Assembly (NCBI GenBank): GCA_900016675.1
Contig: LN483070.1
Coordinates: 1,674,001 to 1,738,000 of the forward strand
Source of the DNA: Arthrobacter saudimassiliensis
GTDB taxonomy: Bacteria > Actinomycetota > Actinomycetes > Actinomycetales > Micrococcaceae
DNA: 64,000 nt
Direction of reading: 5' to 3'
Part shown: piece after piece, positions 1 to 14,523 of the stretch
Layout of the letters: each line of letters begins with the position of its first letter
Position numbering within the stretch: position 1 is the stretch's first letter
The notes under the pieces: generated by a model
What the model was told of the DNA's origin: nothing
Seen by the model: only the letters and a program-made list of their open reading frames with translations
Databases searched by the model: none
Made by a program: the position numbers and the translations under genes

Positions 1-402
1 AAGCCCAGGTAGGGGCTCAGCGTCACCGCGTCTGCGGCCAGGGGCGAGCCGTCCCGCAGCCAGGCGTCGGCATAGGCGGCCATGGTGGAGCCGATGTCCC
101 CGCGCTTGGCATCGGCGATGCTGAGCACCCCGGCCGCGCGGCAGTCGGCGAGCAGCCGCTCCAGGACCGCCATGCCGGCCGAGCCGTGGCGTTCGAACAG
201 GGCCACCTGCGGTTTGACCGCCGCGGCCGTGCCGGCGACCGCTTCGAGCACGGTGCGGCTGAACCGCTCCAACCCGGCGGCGTCGTCGTTCAGCTCCCAG
301 GCGGCCAGCAGGCCCGGGTGCGGGTCGATGCCCACGCACAGGGGGCCGCGGGCGTCCATCGCGGCGCGCAGCCGGGCGCCGAAGGGCGCCCGGCCGGCGT
401 GC

Positions 403-410
<8 letters not shown>
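1..410 (-). CDS. pyrF: Orotidine 5'-phosphate decarboxylase (partial, cut by window edge)
   Basis: Converts OMP to UMP, the last step of de novo pyrimidine synthesis, in the cytoplasm. About 136 N-terminal residues are visible, read from a GTG start at 410 that overlaps the carB stop by 8 bases. The early stretch [11 protein letters not shown] and the active-site motif DAKRGDIG are both present; the latter is the signature of the type 2 OMP decarboxylases of actinobacteria. The gene continues to the left of the window. Its position as last gene of the pyr operon and the translational overlap with carB support the call. The exact start is inferred. Confidence 0.93.
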
Positions 411-3692
<3,282 letters not shown>

Positions 3693-3693
<1 letters not shown>

Positions 3694-4922
3694 TAGATTT
3701 CTTCCTGGACTGCGGGAGCGGATGCGGGAGCCTTGGAGACGTCGGCGGCGTCGACGGGGCGGCCGGCCCTGGCGTCTTGCATGAGGCCGACGAAGCGGTC
3801 AAAGAGGTAGGCGGAGTCGTGCGGGCCGGCGGCCGCCTCGGGGTGGTACTGGACCGAGAAGGCGGGGATGTCCAGGCACGCGAGGCCTTCCACGACGTCG
3901 TCGTTGAGGCACACGTGGCTGACTTCGACCCGGCCGTAGCGCTCCACCGGTGCGGTGGTGGGGCCCTCGAGCGGCGCGTCGACGGCGAAGCCGTGGTTCT
4001 GGCTGGTGATCTCCACCTTGCCGGTGCGCCGGTCCAGGACCGGCACGTTGATCCCGCGGTGGCCGTAGCCCAGCTTGTAGGTGCCGAAGCCCAGGGCGCG
4101 GCCCAGGATCTGGTTGCCGAAGCAGATGCCGAAGAACGGGATGCCGGCGTCCAGCACGCCGCGCAGCAGGTCGACCTGCGCGTCTGCGGTGGCGGGGTCG
4201 CCGGGGCCGTTGGACATGAACACGCCGTCGGGGTTGACGGCGAGGACCTCGTCGAGGGTCGCGGACGCGGGCAGCACGTGGGTGCGCACCCCGCGCTCGG
4301 CGAACCGGACCGGGGTCATCGACTTGATGCCCAGGTCCAGGGCGGCGACCGTGGCGACCGGTTCGCCGGTCCAGCCGTGGTCGGCCGGCTCGATGACGTA
4401 GCGTTCCTCGATGCTGACCTCTTCGGCCAGCCGGGCGCCGGCCATGGACTCCTGGGCCTGCACCTCGGCGAGCAGCTCCGCCTCGGGACGCTGCGCGGCG
4501 TCGCCGGAGAAGATGCCGGCCTTCATGGCGCCGCGTTCGCGCAGGTGGCGGGTGACGGCGCGGGTGTCGACGCCGCTGATGCCGACCACGCCCTGCGCGG
4601 CCAGCTCATCGTCGAGGCTGCGCTCGGAGCGCCAGTTGGAGGCGCGTCGGGCGGGGTCGCGGACGATGTACCCGGCGACCCAGATGCGCCGGGACTCGGG
4701 GTCCTCGTCGTTCACGCCCGTGTTGCCGATGTGCGGCGCGGTCTGGACGACGAGCTGGCGGGCGTAGGAGGGATCGGTGATCGTCTCCTGGTAGCCGGTC
4801 ATGCCGGTGGTGAACACAGCCTCGCCCAGTGCCGTGCCCTGGGCGCCGTAGCTGCGGCCGCGGAAAGTTCGACCGTCCTCCAGCACCAGGACGGCGGGGG
4901 TGGTCTTCTCGTGCACTGTCAC
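3693..4922 (-). CDS. carA: Carbamoyl-phosphate synthase small subunit
   Basis: Glutamine amidotransferase subunit that hydrolyses glutamine and channels ammonia to CarB. The 409 residues comprise the N-terminal small-chain domain (about 1-160) and a class I GATase domain (about 195-385). The nucleophile is Cys267 in FFGICFGNQ, and the catalytic His-Glu pair lies in VQYHPEA. The GTG start overlaps the upstream gene's TGA (GTGA), and the end overlaps carB by one base. In this position it forms the middle of the pyr operon. Confidence 0.98.
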
Positions 4923-5437
4923 TGTTGTTCCTCGCTTGGCGCTGCCTGGTCCGCAGGCAGCAGTTGGGTAATGGCGTTGACCAGCATGGTCTTTTCGTTG
5001 GCGGCGCGGTTGCGGAATCCGGTGTCGACGTCGGTGCCGCCGAGGCGCCAGGTCACCGTGACCAGCCCGTCCTTTTCGACGAATTTGCCGGCCATGCCGC
5101 GTTCAAGCCGGACGCCGCGGAGCCGGGAACGGGGAATCCACAGGTCGGGGGCGCCCCTGCGGGCGAAGAGCAGGCCTTCGTCGAACACTGCGGCCGTCGC
5201 CTCGGACTTGAACCCGAGGCCGTGGCGGGCGATCCGGTCCAGCCAGTCCCCGGCGACGGTGGTCACCACGTACTGTCCGGTTGCCTCGAACAGCGGCTCG
5301 GCGAGCTCCGCGGGCAGCTCGGGCGGCGCGGGAATGTCCTGCTGTCGTCGTCGTCGTCCCCGCCAGCCAATCGCGAAGACCGCCAGGAAAACGGCGGCGG
5401 CCGCGATGACGGCCAGGACAAAGATCACGACGTCCAT
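4919..5437 (-). CDS. Membrane-anchored PH-like protein of the pyr operon (Rv1382-like)
   Basis: A 172-residue protein with one N-terminal membrane segment (about residues 3-24), then an Arg-rich stop-transfer stretch (WRGRRRRQQ) and a compact soluble domain. Similar small membrane proteins sit between pyrC and carA in many actinobacteria (for example the mycobacterial Rv1382 position) and are assigned to a bacterial PH-like fold; that assignment is recalled, not tested here. It overlaps pyrC by 13 bases and carA by 4, so it is made together with the pyrimidine enzymes. Its role is unknown; a link to the pathway rests only on the conserved location. Confidence 0.8.
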   Translation of the reverse strand: MDVVIFVLAVIAAAAVFLAVFAIGWRGRRRRQQDIPAPPELPAELAEPLFEATGQYVVTTVAGDWLDRIARHGLGFKSEATAAVFDEGLLFARRGAPDLWIPRSRLRGVRLERGMAGKFVEKDGLVTVTWRLGGTDVDTGFRNRAANEKTMLVNAITQLLPADQAAPSEEQQ

Positions 5438-6762
5438 GCGGACCGGGGCTCCTCTGCTGCGCTCGGATGGGGGGAGTTCAGGGCGCCGCCCAGGACCGTG
5501 GGGTGCCCGGCGTAAAACACTGCCTCGACCGCACCGGGCAGCTCGAGCCCGGCGTAGGGGCTGTTGCGTCCCTTCGTAGCCATCTTATGGGGGTCCACGA
5601 CGCGCCGCGCAGACGGGTCGATCAATGTGACATGCGCGGGCTCGCCCGCGGCAAGGGGACGGCCCTGATCCGCGGTCCCGCCGATCCGGGCGGGGGTGGC
5701 GGACATCACGCGCGCAACCTGCTCCCAGCCCATCAGGCCGGTCTCCACCATGGCGTGCTGCACCACGGGCACGGCCGTCTCCAGCCCGGTCATGCCCATG
5801 GCCGCCTGCGCCCACTCGCATTCCTTGTCCTGGCTGGGATGCGGGGCATGGTCGGTCCCGACGATGTCGATGGTCCCGTCGGCCAGGGCCTCCCGCAGCG
5901 CCTGCACGTCGTCGGCGGTGCGCAGCGGCGGGTTCACCTTGTACACCGGGTTCCAGGTGGTGACCTTGTCCTCGGTCAGCAGCAGGTGGTGCGGGGTGAC
6001 CTCGGCGGTGACGCGGATGCCGGCCGCCTTCGCCCAGCGGATGATCTCGACGCTGCCGGCGGTGGAGACGTGGCAGACGTGCAGCCGGGACCCGGTGTGC
6101 CGGGCCAGCAGCACGTCACGGGCGATGATCGCCTCCTCGGCCACGGCCGGCCAGCCCGGCAGCCCGAGCACCGCGGAGACCTCGCCCTCGTTCATCTGCG
6201 CCCCGGCGGTCAGGCGCGGCTCCTGCGCATGCTGGGCGACGACGCCGTCGAACGCCTTGACGTACTCCAGGGCGCGGCGCATAAGCACCGGATCGTGGAC
6301 GCACATCCCGTCGTCGGAGAACACGCGGACCCGGGCGCGGGAGTCGGCCATCGCGCCGAGTTCGGCCAGGCGCTCCCCCGCCAGTCCGACGGTCACCGCG
6401 CCGACCGGGCGGACGTCCACCCAGCCCGAGCGCCGGCCCAGGCTCCAGACCTGCTCGACGACGCCGGCGGAATCGGCGACCGGGTTGGAGTTGGCCATGG
6501 CGTGCACCGAGGTGTAACCGCCCAGCGCGGCGGCCCGGGTGCCGGTCTCGACGGTTTCGGCGTCTTCGCGGCCGGGTTCGCGCAGGTGGGTGTGCAGGTC
6601 CACCAGGCCGGGCAGGGCCACCAGGCCGTCGGCGTCGACCACCTCGGCGCCGGCGGGGACGTCCAGGCGCGGGCCGACGGCGTCGATGCGGCCGCCGCGG
6701 ATGAGCAGGTCGGTGCGTTCGCCGCCGAGGAGGCTGGCGGAGCGGATCAGGTAGGCGGTCAT
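5425..6762 (-). CDS. pyrC: Dihydroorotase
   Basis: Cyclises N-carbamoyl-aspartate to dihydroorotate, third step of pyrimidine synthesis. The 445 residues show the amidohydrolase metal motif [10 protein letters not shown] (His57 and His59), a histidine ligand in [10 protein letters not shown], and the catalytic aspartate region GTDHAPHP near residue 305. This is the class I type that acts as an independent enzyme. The ATG start overlaps the pyrB stop (ATGA). Confidence 0.97.
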   Translation of the reverse strand: MTAYLIRSASLLGGERTDLLIRGGRIDAVGPRLDVPAGAEVVDADGLVALPGLVDLHTHLREPGREDAETVETGTRAAALGGYTSVHAMANSNPVADSAGVVEQVWSLGRRSGWVDVRPVGAVTVGLAGERLAELGAMADSRARVRVFSDDGMCVHDPVLMRRALEYVKAFDGVVAQHAQEPRLTAGAQMNEGEVSAVLGLPGWPAVAEEAIIARDVLLARHTGSRLHVCHVSTAGSVEIIRWAKAAGIRVTAEVTPHHLLLTEDKVTTWNPVYKVNPPLRTADDVQALREALADGTIDIVGTDHAPHPSQDKECEWAQAAMGMTGLETAVPVVQHAMVETGLMGWEQVARVMSATPARIGGTADQGRPLAAGEPAHVTLIDPSARRVVDPHKMATKGRNSPYAGLELPGAVEAVFYAGHPTVLGGALNSPHPSAAEEPRSAWTS

Positions 6763-7751
6763 GAGGCGGTCTCCTGGGCTGTGCGGGGGCCGCTCTCGCC
6801 GGAGAGCAGCAGGTACAGGCTGGCCATGCGGACGGCCACGCCGTTGCTGACCTGTTCAAGGACGGTGGAGCGGGGGGAATCGGCCGCGGCGGAGCTGATT
6901 TCCAGGCCGCGGTTCATCGGCCCCGGATGCATCAGGATGGTGTGCGGCAGTCCGAGCGCGTCGAGGCGTGCGAGCCGTTCGTCGCCGAAGCCCCAGCGGC
7001 GGGAGTATTCCTGCACCGAGGGGAAGAACGCCGAGTGCATGCGTTCGGCCTGGATGCGCAGCATCATCACGACGTCGGGGCCGGCGGCCAGCGCCTCGTC
7101 CAGGTCGTAGCTGATGGTGCAGGGCCACGAGTCGGCGCCGAAGGGCAGCAGCGTGGGCGGGGCGACCAGGGTCACCTCGGCCCCGAGGGTCTTCAGCAGC
7201 CACAGGTTCGACCGCGCCACGCGGGAGTGCAGGATGTCCCCCACGATCGCGACCTTGAGTCCGGCCAGGTCGGTGCCGGTCGAGGGAACGCCGGCCAGGG
7301 CGGCCCGGTGCCGGCGCATGGTGAATGCGTCCAGCAGGGCCTGGGTGGGGTGTTCGTGGGTGCCGTCGCCGGCGTTGAGCACCGCGGCATCGATCCAGCC
7401 GGAGCCGGCGAGCCGGGCCGGGGCGCCGGAGGCGCCGTGCCGGATGACCACGGCGTCGGCCCCCATGGCGGCCAGGGTCTGCGCGGTGTCCTTCAGGGAC
7501 TCACCCTTGGACACCGAGGAGCCCTTGGCGGAGAAGTTGATGACGTCCGCGGAGAGCCGCTTGGCGGCGGCTTCGAAGGAGGTGCGGGTGCGGGTGGAAT
7601 CCTCGAAGAAGAGGTTCACCACGGTGCGTCCGCGCAGGGCGGGCAGCTTCTTGACTTCGCGCTGCCCGACGGCGGCCATCTGCTCGGCGGTGTCGAGGAT
7701 GGCCAGTGCGTCGGATCGGGACAGGTCCAGGGTCGAGAGGAGGTGCTTCAC
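6759..7751 (-). CDS. pyrB: Aspartate carbamoyltransferase catalytic subunit
   Basis: Condenses carbamoyl phosphate with aspartate. The 330 residues contain the carbamoyl-phosphate loop [10 protein letters not shown] (residues 51-60) and the HPTQALLD motif near residue 138. No regulatory pyrI gene is adjacent, as usual when control is by PyrR. The start is GTG, directly abutting the pyrR stop (TAA then GTG), so both are co-transcribed. Confidence 0.97.
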   Translation of the reverse strand: MKHLLSTLDLSRSDALAILDTAEQMAAVGQREVKKLPALRGRTVVNLFFEDSTRTRTSFEAAAKRLSADVINFSAKGSSVSKGESLKDTAQTLAAMGADAVVIRHGASGAPARLAGSGWIDAAVLNAGDGTHEHPTQALLDAFTMRRHRAALAGVPSTGTDLAGLKVAIVGDILHSRVARSNLWLLKTLGAEVTLVAPPTLLPFGADSWPCTISYDLDEALAAGPDVVMMLRIQAERMHSAFFPSVQEYSRRWGFGDERLARLDALGLPHTILMHPGPMNRGLEISSAAADSPRSTVLEQVSNGVAVRMASLYLLLSGESGPRTAQETAS

Positions 7752-8321
7752 TTAGGCGGCCTCGATGACCACGCCGTCGGCGCCGTCGACTTCACGGACC
7801 TGCACCCGGACCTTTTCCGCGGTGGCGGTGGGAAGGTTCTTGCCCACGTGGTCCGCGCGGATCGGCAGCTCCCGGTGGCCGCGGTCGACCAGGACGGCGA
7901 GGCGGACGGCGCGCGGCCGGCCGAGGTCGACCAGGGCGTCCAGGGCGGCGCGGATGGTCCGGCCGGAGTAGAGGACGTCGTCGACCAGGACCACGACCTT
8001 GCCGTCGATCCCGGCTGCGGGCAGCTCGGTGGCGTGCGGGGGCCGGGTGGGCTGGTGCGCGAGGTCGTCACGGAACATCGTGACGTCGAGCTGGCCGACG
8101 GATCCGGTGTCGAAGGAGGGGTCCGCAGCGGCGATCCGGTCGCCGAGCCGGCGGGCGAGGGGGTATCCGCGGCGCGGGATGCCGAGCAGGACGAGGTCCC
8201 GGGCCCCCTTGTTCGCCTCGAGGATCTCGTGGGCAATGCGCGTCAGGGCGCGGTCAATATCAGCTGAAGCCAGAACGGTGCGGGCGGGCACGGCGGTGCC
8301 GTGCGGGCCTGGAGAGACCAT
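7752..8321 (-). CDS. pyrR: Bifunctional pyr operon regulator / uracil phosphoribosyltransferase
   Basis: RNA-binding regulator that senses UMP/UTP against PRPP and can also convert uracil to UMP. The 189 residues include the PRPP-binding loop [13 protein letters not shown] (about 112-124) and the PyrR-type segment [20 protein letters not shown]. The ATG at 8321 is preceded by AAGGAGG at 8333-8339. A matching PyrR-binding hairpin lies immediately upstream (8341-8358), which implies autoregulation. The gene heads the pyr operon and is divergent from the PrsW-like gene. Confidence 0.96.
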   Translation of the reverse strand: MVSPGPHGTAVPARTVLASADIDRALTRIAHEILEANKGARDLVLLGIPRRGYPLARRLGDRIAAADPSFDTGSVGQLDVTMFRDDLAHQPTRPPHATELPAAGIDGKVVVLVDDVLYSGRTIRAALDALVDLGRPRAVRLAVLVDRGHRELPIRADHVGKNLPTATAEKVRVQVREVDGADGVVIEAA

Positions 8322-8340
8322 GTGTCTGCCTTCCTCCTTC

Positions 8341-8358
8341 CCCGCCTCACAGGACGGA
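8341..8358 (-). promoter_or_regulatory. PyrR-binding hairpin in the pyr mRNA leader
   Basis: On the minus strand the 14 bases at 8356-8343 read CGTCCTGTGAGGCG. This fits the conserved PyrR-binding loop consensus ARUCCNGNGAGGYU except for its two terminal positions, which have changed together from A-U to C-G. The hexaloop CUGUGA matches CNGNGA, closed by C-G, U-G, G-C and C-G pairs, and the stem extends by further pairs. The hairpin ends one base before the pyrR Shine-Dalgarno sequence, and no terminator follows. PyrR binding would therefore hide the ribosome binding site (translational repression, as known for mycobacteria) rather than cause attenuation. Confidence 0.75.
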
Positions 8359-8406
8359 TTTAAAGGTTGAATGCAGTGTCAAAACTATCACAGCGCGGCC
8401 GTCTCC

Positions 8407-8412
8407 TATTGT
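8407..8412 (+). promoter_or_regulatory. Candidate -10 element of a leaderless promoter (PrsW-like gene)
   Basis: TATTGT lies seven bases before the ATG at 8420, placing the expected transcription start at the start codon. No Shine-Dalgarno sequence lies in between. No convincing -35 was seen. Confidence 0.4.
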
Positions 8413-8419
8413 TGGGGCT

Positions 8420-9625
8420 ATGACAGGACCAGCAGCCGGCCGTTACGCCGTCCACGCCCCGCCCGGAACCGCCCCGCACCCGGTGCAGCCGATGTGGCAC
8501 CAGCCGTTTCCGCCGCGGCCGGTCCGGCGCGGATGGACGACGGCGGGCAACATCGTGCTCATCGTGGCCGCGGCCCTGGCCCTGGTGCTGGTGGGCCTGT
8601 TCCTCCTCGTGTCGCTGGGTGCCTCGGCGTTCCTCGTGTGCGGGGTGCTGGCACTCGTGCCGCTGGGCATCTGCCTGCTGGGGCTGCACTGGGTGGACCG
8701 GTGGGAGCCCGAGCCGAGGGGCGCGCTGCTTTTCGCCTTCCTCTGGGGAGCCGGCGCCTCCGTGGCGATCACCCTGCTGCTCGGCACCGCGGTTTCCGAC
8801 ATCCTGGCCGCGGCCCTGCCCATGGCCTCCGCGGATGTGCTGGGCACGGTGGTGCAGGCGCCGCTGGTCGAGGAGTTCGCCAAGGGCCTGGGCGTACTGA
8901 TCCTGGTGTTCACCGGGCGCAGCCATTACGACGGTCCGGTGGACGGCATTGTCTACGCCGGAACGGTGGCGGCCGGCTTCGCCTTCACCGAGAACATCCT
9001 CTATTTCGGGTCGGCGTTCGTCGAGGCCGGCGGGGTCGGCCTGCAGCTGGGCATGGTCTTCGTGCTGCGTGGGCTGTTCTCCCCGTTCGCGCACGTCATG
9101 TTCACCCTCTGCATCGGCGTCGGGGTGGGCCTGGGCGCCCGGGCCGGCGGGGCCGGCCGGATCCTGCTGGGCTTCGTCGCCGGGCTGGTCCCGGCCATTG
9201 CCGGCCACATGTTCTGGAACGGCGGCATGGCGCTGGTCTACAACGACTTCTTCACCTTCTACTTCCTGCTGCAGGTGCCGCTGTTCGCCGCCGTCGTCGT
9301 CACCGTCTGGCTGCTGCGCCGCGCGGAGGGCCGGCAGATCGCCGTGCGTTTGGGCGAATACGCGCAGGCCGGCTGGTTCACCGGCGAGGAGGTGTACATG
9401 CTCAGCACGCACCCGGGGCGGCGGCGCGCCCTGGCCTGGGCCTCCCGGGTGGGCGCCCGCAGCCCGATGAAGCGCTTCATCCGCGACGCCACCCGGCTGG
9501 CCATGGTGCGCCAGCGGATCTGCGCCGGGCAGGACCTGCAGCGCAGCGCGCAGGCCGAGCAGGCCCTGCTGGCCGACCTGGTCCGGACCCGCGGCTGGAT
9601 GCTCGCTGCCGCCGGGCCGCGCTGA
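8420..9625 (+). CDS. PrsW-family intramembrane metalloprotease
   Basis: A 401-residue polytopic membrane protein. After a Pro-rich cytoplasmic start (about 1-35) come two close hydrophobic helices, and further helices continue to about residue 305. The family motifs are visible: EEFAKGLG near residue 150 (the EExxK motif), FTENILYF near 190, and the metal-ligand histidine region FSPFAHVMF near 225. PrsW proteases cleave membrane anti-sigma factors in Bacillus, but no sigma/anti-sigma pair is adjacent here, so the substrate is unknown. A basic C-terminal tail of about 95 residues is cytoplasmic. The gene is transcribed alone, divergent from pyrR, and ends at a strong terminator. Confidence 0.88.
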   Translation: MTGPAAGRYAVHAPPGTAPHPVQPMWHQPFPPRPVRRGWTTAGNIVLIVAAALALVLVGLFLLVSLGASAFLVCGVLALVPLGICLLGLHWVDRWEPEPRGALLFAFLWGAGASVAITLLLGTAVSDILAAALPMASADVLGTVVQAPLVEEFAKGLGVLILVFTGRSHYDGPVDGIVYAGTVAAGFAFTENILYFGSAFVEAGGVGLQLGMVFVLRGLFSPFAHVMFTLCIGVGVGLGARAGGAGRILLGFVAGLVPAIAGHMFWNGGMALVYNDFFTFYFLLQVPLFAAVVVTVWLLRRAEGRQIAVRLGEYAQAGWFTGEEVYMLSTHPGRRRALAWASRVGARSPMKRFIRDATRLAMVRQRICAGQDLQRSAQAEQALLADLVRTRGWMLAAAGPR

Positions 9626-9642
9626 CCCTTGCCCGCAGAGCA

Positions 9643-9692
9643 AAAGGGGCCCGGTGCCTGCCGTCCGTAAACGGCAGGCACCGGGCCCCTTT
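9643..9692. terminator. Bidirectional terminator between the prsW-like gene and nusB
   Basis: A perfect 22-bp inverted repeat: arms 9643-9664 and 9671-9692 with a 6-base loop, starting AAAGGGGCCC and ending GGGCCCCTTT. A-rich and T-rich ends make it usable from both sides. It lies between convergent genes. Confidence 0.85.
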
Positions 9693-9707
9693 GCTGCGTT
9701 CCGAGGC

Positions 9708-10118
9708 CTAAGCCAGGAGCGTGGGCTTCAGCTCCTGGAGGCGGTTCAGCAGGCCGCCGACGAAGCCCGGGGACTCGTCGGTGGAGTGCGTGCGCGCCAG
9801 CTCGATGGCTTCGCTGACCGCAACGCGGTCGGGAATCTCATCGTTGTACAGCAGCTCCCAGGTGCCCAGGCGCAGGATCATGCGGTCCACGGAGGGCATG
9901 CGCTCCAGCGGCCAGCCCTGCGAATAGGTGCTGAGGAACTCGTCGATCTGATCCTGCTTGGCCAGGACCCCCTCCACCAGGTCGAGCGTGTAGGGATTGA
10001 TGGTCTGGTCCGTCTGCTCGCGTCGGGCGCGGATGACTTCGTGCGCCGGAACCGAGCGCTGCTCGGCCTCGAAGAGCACTTCCATCGCCCGGGTGCGGGC
10101 CTTGGTGCGGGCACTCAC
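9708..10118 (-). CDS. nusB: Transcription antitermination protein NusB
   Basis: Binds boxA RNA with NusE/S10 to support processive rRNA transcription. The 136 residues form the all-helical NusB domain, beginning [19 protein letters not shown] and containing the conserved [12 protein letters not shown] and [12 protein letters not shown] stretches. The GTG start overlaps the efp stop (GTGA). It is last of the aroB-efp-nusB series. Confidence 0.96.
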   Translation of the reverse strand: MSARTKARTRAMEVLFEAEQRSVPAHEVIRARREQTDQTINPYTLDLVEGVLAKQDQIDEFLSTYSQGWPLERMPSVDRMILRLGTWELLYNDEIPDRVAVSEAIELARTHSTDESPGFVGGLLNRLQELKPTLLA

Positions 10119-10678
10119 TCGTTGACGCGTCCCAGGTAGTCGCCGGTGCGGGTGTCGACCTTGACCTTGGTGCCGGCTTCCAGGAACAGCGGAACCTGGA
10201 TCTCGTAGCCGGTCTCCACGGTGGCCGGCTTGGTGCCGCCGGTGGAGCGGTCGCCCTGCAGTCCGGGCTCGGTGTAGGTGATCTCCAGGACCACGGACGC
10301 CGGCATTTCCATGTACAGCGGCGAACCCTCGTGCATGGCGATGGTGACCATCTGGCCCTCGAGCATGAAGTTCGCGGCGTTGCCGACGACGGCGGCCGAC
10401 ACGGTCAGCTGGTCGTAGTCGGAGGTGTCCATGAAGACGTAGTCGTCGCCGTCCTGGTACAGGTACTGGTAGTCGCGGCGGTCCACCGTGGCGGTCTCGA
10501 TCTTGAGGCCGGCGTTGAAGGTCTTGTCCACGACCTTGCCGGACGTCACGTTGCGCATCTTGGTGCGGACAAACGCGCCACCCTTGCCCGGCTTGACGTG
10601 CTGGAACTCGATGATGCTCCAGAGGTTGCCTTCAAGCTTCAGCACGGTGCCGTTCTTGATGTCGTTGGTCGTCGCCAC
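10115..10678 (-). CDS. efp: Translation elongation factor P
   Basis: Rescues ribosomes stalled at polyproline. At 187 residues it has three beta-barrel domains: the KOW-like N-terminal domain with [17 protein letters not shown], whose tip KPGKG carries the modifiable lysine, then the OB domains, ending GDYLGRVNE. It overlaps nusB. No modification enzymes (EpmA/B or EarP) are seen nearby. Upstream is an 80-base spacer with an intercistronic hairpin and a possible -10 (TAGAAT, 10727-10732). Confidence 0.97.
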   Translation of the reverse strand: MATTNDIKNGTVLKLEGNLWSIIEFQHVKPGKGGAFVRTKMRNVTSGKVVDKTFNAGLKIETATVDRRDYQYLYQDGDDYVFMDTSDYDQLTVSAAVVGNAANFMLEGQMVTIAMHEGSPLYMEMPASVVLEITYTEPGLQGDRSTGGTKPATVETGYEIQVPLFLEAGTKVKVDTRTGDYLGRVNE

Positions 10679-10732
10679 AGTTCTTCTTTCGTCGGTTAGC
10701 GTCGTTCGTCGTCAAATCCGTCGATTATTCTA

Positions 10733-10752
10733 CCCCGCCGAGCGCGGCGGGG
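10733..10752 (-). terminator. Intercistronic hairpin after aroB
   Basis: CCCCGCCG and CGGCGGGG arms with a 4-base loop start five bases beyond the aroB stop. The sequence that follows (TAGAATAATC) is AT-rich but not a clear U-tract, so it may be a weak terminator or an mRNA-stabilising end. Confidence 0.5.
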
Positions 10753-10757
10753 CTTCG

Positions 10758-12391
<1,634 letters not shown>

Positions 12392-12408
<17 letters not shown>

Positions 12409-13615
12409 CGCCGGAGGCGGTGGTGAGCGCGGCCGGAATGTTCTCCAGGTACGCGGCCAGGTTGCGGCGGGTTTCGGCGACCGAGTCGCCGCCGAACTTC
12501 TCGGTGACGGCTTCGGCAAGCACCAGGGCGACCATGGCCTCGGCGACGACGCCGGCGGCCGGCACGGCGCAGACGTCGGAGCGCTGGTGGTGGGCCCGGG
12601 CCGGTTCGCCGGTGGCGACGTCGACGGTCTGCAGGGCACGCGGCACGGTCGCGATCGGCTTCATGGCGGCCCGGACGCGCAGCACCTCGCCGATGCTCAT
12701 GCCGCCCTCGATGCCGCCGGCACGGTTGCCGGAGCGGACCATGGCGCCGTCGGCGTCGCGCACGATCTCGTCGTGGGCCAGGGAGCCGCGGCGGGCGGCG
12801 GTGAGGAACCCGTCGCCGACCTCCACGCCCTTGATCGCCTGGATGCCCATGAGGGCGGCGGCCAGGCGGGCATCGAGACGGCGGTCCCAGTGCACGTAGC
12901 TGCCCAGTCCCGGCGGCAGCCCGTAGGCCAGGACCTCCACCACGCCGCCGAGGGTCTCGCCGTCCTTGTGGGCGGCGTCCACTTCCTCGACCATGGCCAC
13001 CGAGGTGGCGGGATCGAAGCAGCGCAGCGGATCGGCGTCGAGTGCCGCGACGTCGGCGGGCAGCGGCAGCGCGGCGGCTTCCGGGACGCTGACGGAGGCG
13101 ATGGAGACCGTGTGGGAGACCAGTTCGATGCCCAGGGACTTCAGGAAGCTCGCCGCGACCGTTCCCAGGGCGACCCGGGCGGCCGTTTCGCGGGCGCTGG
13201 CGCGTTCGAGCACCGGGCGGGCCTCGTCGAAGCCGTACTTCTGCATGCCGGTCAGGTCGGCGTGGCCGGGGCGCGGGCGGGTCAGGGGCGCGTTGCGGGC
13301 GGAGCCGGCCAGCGCCCCGGCAGGCACCGGGTCGGCGGACATGACCTGCTCCCACTTGGGCCATTCGGTGTTGCCGACCTCGATGGCGACCGGGCTGCCC
13401 AGGGTGCGGCCGTGGCGGACGCCGCCGATGATCCGCACCTGGTCCTGCTCGAACTTCATCCGGGCGCCGCGGCCGTAGCCGAGCCGACGCCGGGCCAGGG
13501 CCTCCTGGATCATGCCGGTCTCGATTTCGACTCCGGCGGGGACACCCTCAACAATTCCGACCAGCGCAGGTCCGTGGGACTCGCCGGCGGTCAACCAACG
13601 CAACATGGTTTCCAT
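12392..13615 (-). CDS. aroC: Chorismate synthase
   Basis: Makes chorismate from EPSP using reduced FMN. The 407 residues begin [18 protein letters not shown], and the family motif [14 protein letters not shown] is near residue 110. Two ATG codons (13615 and 13606) are possible starts; most relatives begin at the MLRW methionine, i.e. 13606, and neither has a clear ribosome binding site. The C-terminus is slightly extended. It lies between aroE and aroK in a co-directional shikimate cluster. Confidence 0.97.
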
Positions 13616-13638
13616 ACTGCCATGCCCGCGCGGGGGCC

Positions 13639-14523
13639 TCAGCGCCGCGGGAGTCCGACTGCGTCACACATCACGTTTATGACGGATGCTTCATCCGCCG
13701 GCGCCTTCCCGGTGAACAGCCGCACCTGCTCCACGGCCTGGTAGAGCAGCATCTCCAGCCCGGGCACGATTCGCCCGCCGGCGTCCTGCCAGGCCGCGGC
13801 GATCGCCGAGGGCCAGGGGTCGTAGGCGGCGTCCAGCAGCACGGCGCCGGTGCGGTCCGCGCCGAGGACGGCGAACCGGCCGGCGAGGGCGTCCGCGCCG
13901 TGCGGAGGCAGGGTGCAGATGACGATGTCAGCCGCGGCGCACGCAGCGGCGGCCGCTTCCCACGGCTGCAGGTTGACGGCGATGCCGGCCCGGGCCGCGG
14001 TGGCGGCCACGCCCACCTCGCCGTCGGCGTCGGCCCGGAAGCTGCGGGCATGCACGTCCACGCGCGCGGCCTCGAGCCGGGCCAGGGCGGCCACGGCCGC
14101 CTGCGCGGTGCCGCCGGCGCCCAGCACGACGGCGTGGGCGCCCGGAGCCGCTCCGGCGTGCCGGAGCGCGCCCACCAGCCCGGCGACGTCGGTGTTGTGG
14201 CCCGTGAGCCGCGGCCCGCCGTCGCCCGCACCTGGGGAGACGACGACCGTGTTGAGCACGCCCACGGACCGCACGCCGGCGGTCACCTCGTCCATGTACG
14301 GCACCATGGCGGCCTTCAGCGGCATGGTGACCGACACGCCGGCCCAGCCGGGCTCGGTGCGCAGCCGGCGGACAAAGGCCCCGGCCTCGGCCTCGGGCAC
14401 GTCGATCCGCTCGTAGGCGCAGTCGAAGCCGATCAGCTCATAGGCGGCACGGTGCAGCTGGGGCGAGCGGGAATGGGCCACGGGATGGCCCAGCACCGCC
14501 GCCCGCAGGGATGCGGCGGACAC
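13639..14523 (-). CDS. aroE: Shikimate dehydrogenase
   Basis: NADPH-dependent reduction of 3-dehydroshikimate. The 294 residues open with [20 protein letters not shown] (substrate serines), carry the catalytic lysine in MPLKAAM and the aspartate in GHNTDVAGL, and have the nucleotide-binding loop [11 protein letters not shown]. The GTG start directly abuts the mltG stop (TAG then GTG). It follows mltG in the same transcription unit. Confidence 0.95.
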   Translation of the reverse strand: MSAASLRAAVLGHPVAHSRSPQLHRAAYELIGFDCAYERIDVPEAEAGAFVRRLRTEPGWAGVSVTMPLKAAMVPYMDEVTAGVRSVGVLNTVVVSPGAGDGGPRLTGHNTDVAGLVGALRHAGAAPGAHAVVLGAGGTAQAAVAALARLEAARVDVHARSFRADADGEVGVAATAARAGIAVNLQPWEAAAAACAAADIVICTLPPHGADALAGRFAVLGADRTGAVLLDAAYDPWPSAIAAAWQDAGGRIVPGLEMLLYQAVEQVRLFTGKAPADEASVINVMCDAVGLPRR

